Assembly: GCA_016715645.1 (NCBI GenBank)
Contig: JADJZR010000028.1
Coordinates: 1 to 64,000, forward strand
Reading direction: 5' to 3'
Source of the DNA: Elusimicrobiota bacterium
GTDB lineage: Bacteria > Elusimicrobiota > Elusimicrobia > FEN-1173
Length of the DNA: 64,000 nucleotides
Shown here: one piece after another, positions 63,008 through 64,000 of the stretch
How the letters are laid out: every line of letters starts with the position of its first letter
Position numbering within the stretch: the first letter of the stretch is position 1
Made by a program: the position numbers and the translations under genes
Notes under the pieces: model-generated
The model's input: the letters and a program-made list of their open reading frames with translations, nothing else
What the model was told of the DNA's origin: nothing
The model's database searches: none

Positions 63008-64000
63008 ATGAACCACCCTTGGCATCAATTAACCGCGGAAGAAGCCCTGCGTCTGCTTAAAGCGGACCGGCAAGAGGGATTGTCGTCCGGCGAGGTCGCC
63101 GCACGGCAAAAAGAACACGGGTTCAATGAAATGACAGCGGGAAAGAATCGCAACCCCTTCCTTCAATTCTTGTCCCAGTTCCGGCAACCCCTCGTCTACC
63201 TTTTGGTTGTTGCGGGATCGGTGACGGCTATTCTTCAGCACTGGGTCGATGCCGGCGTTATTTTCGGAGTGGTTTTGGTCAACGCGGTCGTGGGGTTTTT
63301 GCAGGAGTCCAAGGCCGAGAAGTCCGTGGAATCCCTCAAGAAATTGGTCGCCACCGAAGCGACGGTCGTTCGCGATGGACGAAAAGCGCGTGTCCCCTCT
63401 CGGGAGCTAACGTTGGGTGATATCGTGCTTTTGCAGTCCGGGGACAAAGTCCCTGCCGACGTGCGGTTGCTTGAAGTCAAGAACTTACAGGTGAACGAAT
63501 CAGCCCTCACCGGGGAAGCCGCGACCGTGGAAAAAAACAGCGATCCCCTGGCGATAGAAACGGTGCTGGCGGACCGGACCTGCATGGCCTACGGAGGGTC
63601 TCTGGTCACCTACGGCCAGGCCCGGGCCATCGTGGTGGCCATTGGCGACACAACCGAAAACGGCCGCATCGCACGGATGGTGCAGGAAGCCCCCGATCTT
63701 GACACGGTCCTAACGCTCAAGATCAAAACGTTTAGCCATTATTTGCTATACGCCATCTCGGCGCTGGCGGTGGTGACCTTCCTCGTGGGGATGGTCCGAC
63801 AGATTCCCCCTGTGGAAATTTTCATGACCACGGTGGCCTTGGCGGTCGGCATGATCCCGGAGGGGCTCCCAGCGGCGGTCACGATCATCTTGGCACTTGG
63901 TGTGAATCGCCTGGCGCGGCGCCGGGCCATCGTCCGCAAACTGCCCGCCGTGGAAACCCTCGGGAGCACCACGATCATTTGTTCCGACAAGACGGGGACT
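63008..64000 (+). CDS. P-type cation-transporting ATPase (truncated by window end)
   Basis: The ATG at 63008 follows GGAGG. The 331 visible codons cover the N-terminal cation ATPase domain, actuator domain with the TGE-type loop (ESALTGEA near residue 165), the first four membrane helices, VGMIPEGLPAAVTIILA (PEGLP, as in P2A calcium/manganese pumps) and the start of the phosphorylation domain with the acceptor Asp in CSDKTGT at the very end. The gene continues beyond base 64000. It is probably a Ca or Mn pump; it is divergent from the arsenic operon. Confidence 0.92.
   Translation, partial: MNHPWHQLTAEEALRLLKADRQEGLSSGEVAARQKEHGFNEMTAGKNRNPFLQFLSQFRQPLVYLLVVAGSVTAILQHWVDAGVIFGVVLVNAVVGFLQESKAEKSVESLKKLVATEATVVRDGRKARVPSRELTLGDIVLLQSGDKVPADVRLLEVKNLQVNESALTGEAATVEKNSDPLAIETVLADRTCMAYGGSLVTYGQARAIVVAIGDTTENGRIARMVQEAPDLDTVLTLKIKTFSHYLLYAISALAVVTFLVGMVRQIPPVEIFMTTVALAVGMIPEGLPAAVTIILALGVNRLARRRAIVRKLPAVETLGSTTIICSDKTGT

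Noticed and set aside
1..64000. tRNA, rRNA or CRISPR loci
   Set aside because: None recognised by eye; a tRNA search program would be needed to exclude a tRNA fully.

Overview
The window reads as a chromosomal segment of a G+C-rich Gram-negative bacterium. Evidence for an outer membrane includes TolC-type channels, an OmpA-type protein, an RND exporter and a cyclic beta-glucan synthase. A secreted beta-helix protein ends in a C-terminal domain of a kind I associate with candidate phyla such as Elusimicrobiota; that placement is inference only. The window splits into an accessory left third (about 1-24 kb) rich in repeats, broken genes and mobile elements, and a right two thirds (about 24-64 kb) of mostly intact genes in compact operons.

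Accessory third. A 0.85-kb noncoding repeat lies at 1-850 and again, inverted, at 18940-19832; a third fragment lies at 21691-21844. Between the two long copies are: a minus-strand heavy-metal efflux cluster (small Cys-rich secreted protein, TolC-like channel, adaptor-like protein, CzcA/CusA-type pump, intact P-II protein, SEC-C protein, CDF exporter) in which almost every gene is frameshifted; an ISKra4-like transposase remnant; and a minus-strand four-gene operon (secreted protein, 92-aa protein, HEPN-like protein, DUF1016-nuclease fusion) hit by two elements. An IS21-family element (15210-18236, 5-bp target duplication CGCAG) split the secreted-protein gene. A trio of tyrosine recombinases with terminal inverted repeats, a RIT-type element (10252-13656, target duplication CGGTA), split the nuclease gene. 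Removing each element restores the reading frame across the junction.

Middle (20-43.5 kb): a DUF4143 ATPase, a secreted phospholipase-D-like protein, a Fic remnant behind a perfect palindrome, an AlbA/Schlafen-type ATP-binding regulator, the beta-helix protein, a methyltransferase, a seven-gene TetR-TolC-HlyD-ABC-ABC-permease-permease efflux operon with ATGA-type overlaps that resembles E. coli cecR-ybhGFSR, and a cyclic beta-1,2-glucan synthase split into two ORFs by one frameshift.

Stress cluster (44.2-50.6 kb): DUF883-like protein, Fe/Mn superoxide dismutase, a response regulator with PAS domain, a HisKA_2 sensor kinase, an ECF sigma factor, three tiny membrane proteins and an OmpA-type protein. 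Five transcription units here each carry the same promoter-like pattern, (T/A)GT(A/T)ACC with exactly 17 bp between its first six bases and a downstream (C/T/A)GTC. This looks like a self-contained, autoregulated ECF regulon and is the strongest new observation in the window.

Right end: two SRPBCC proteins, an MMPL/RND exporter, purE, a Crp/Fnr regulator, a PEP-synthase-like enzyme, then an arsenic operon (arsR, acr3, ArsP-like permease, small thioredoxin, arsC) with a promoter, a palindromic operator over the arsR start codon and an apparently leaderless transcript, and finally a P-type cation ATPase cut by the window end. Three families of short non-autonomous repeats are scattered over 34-59 kb. 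No rRNA, tRNA or CRISPR array was recognised.
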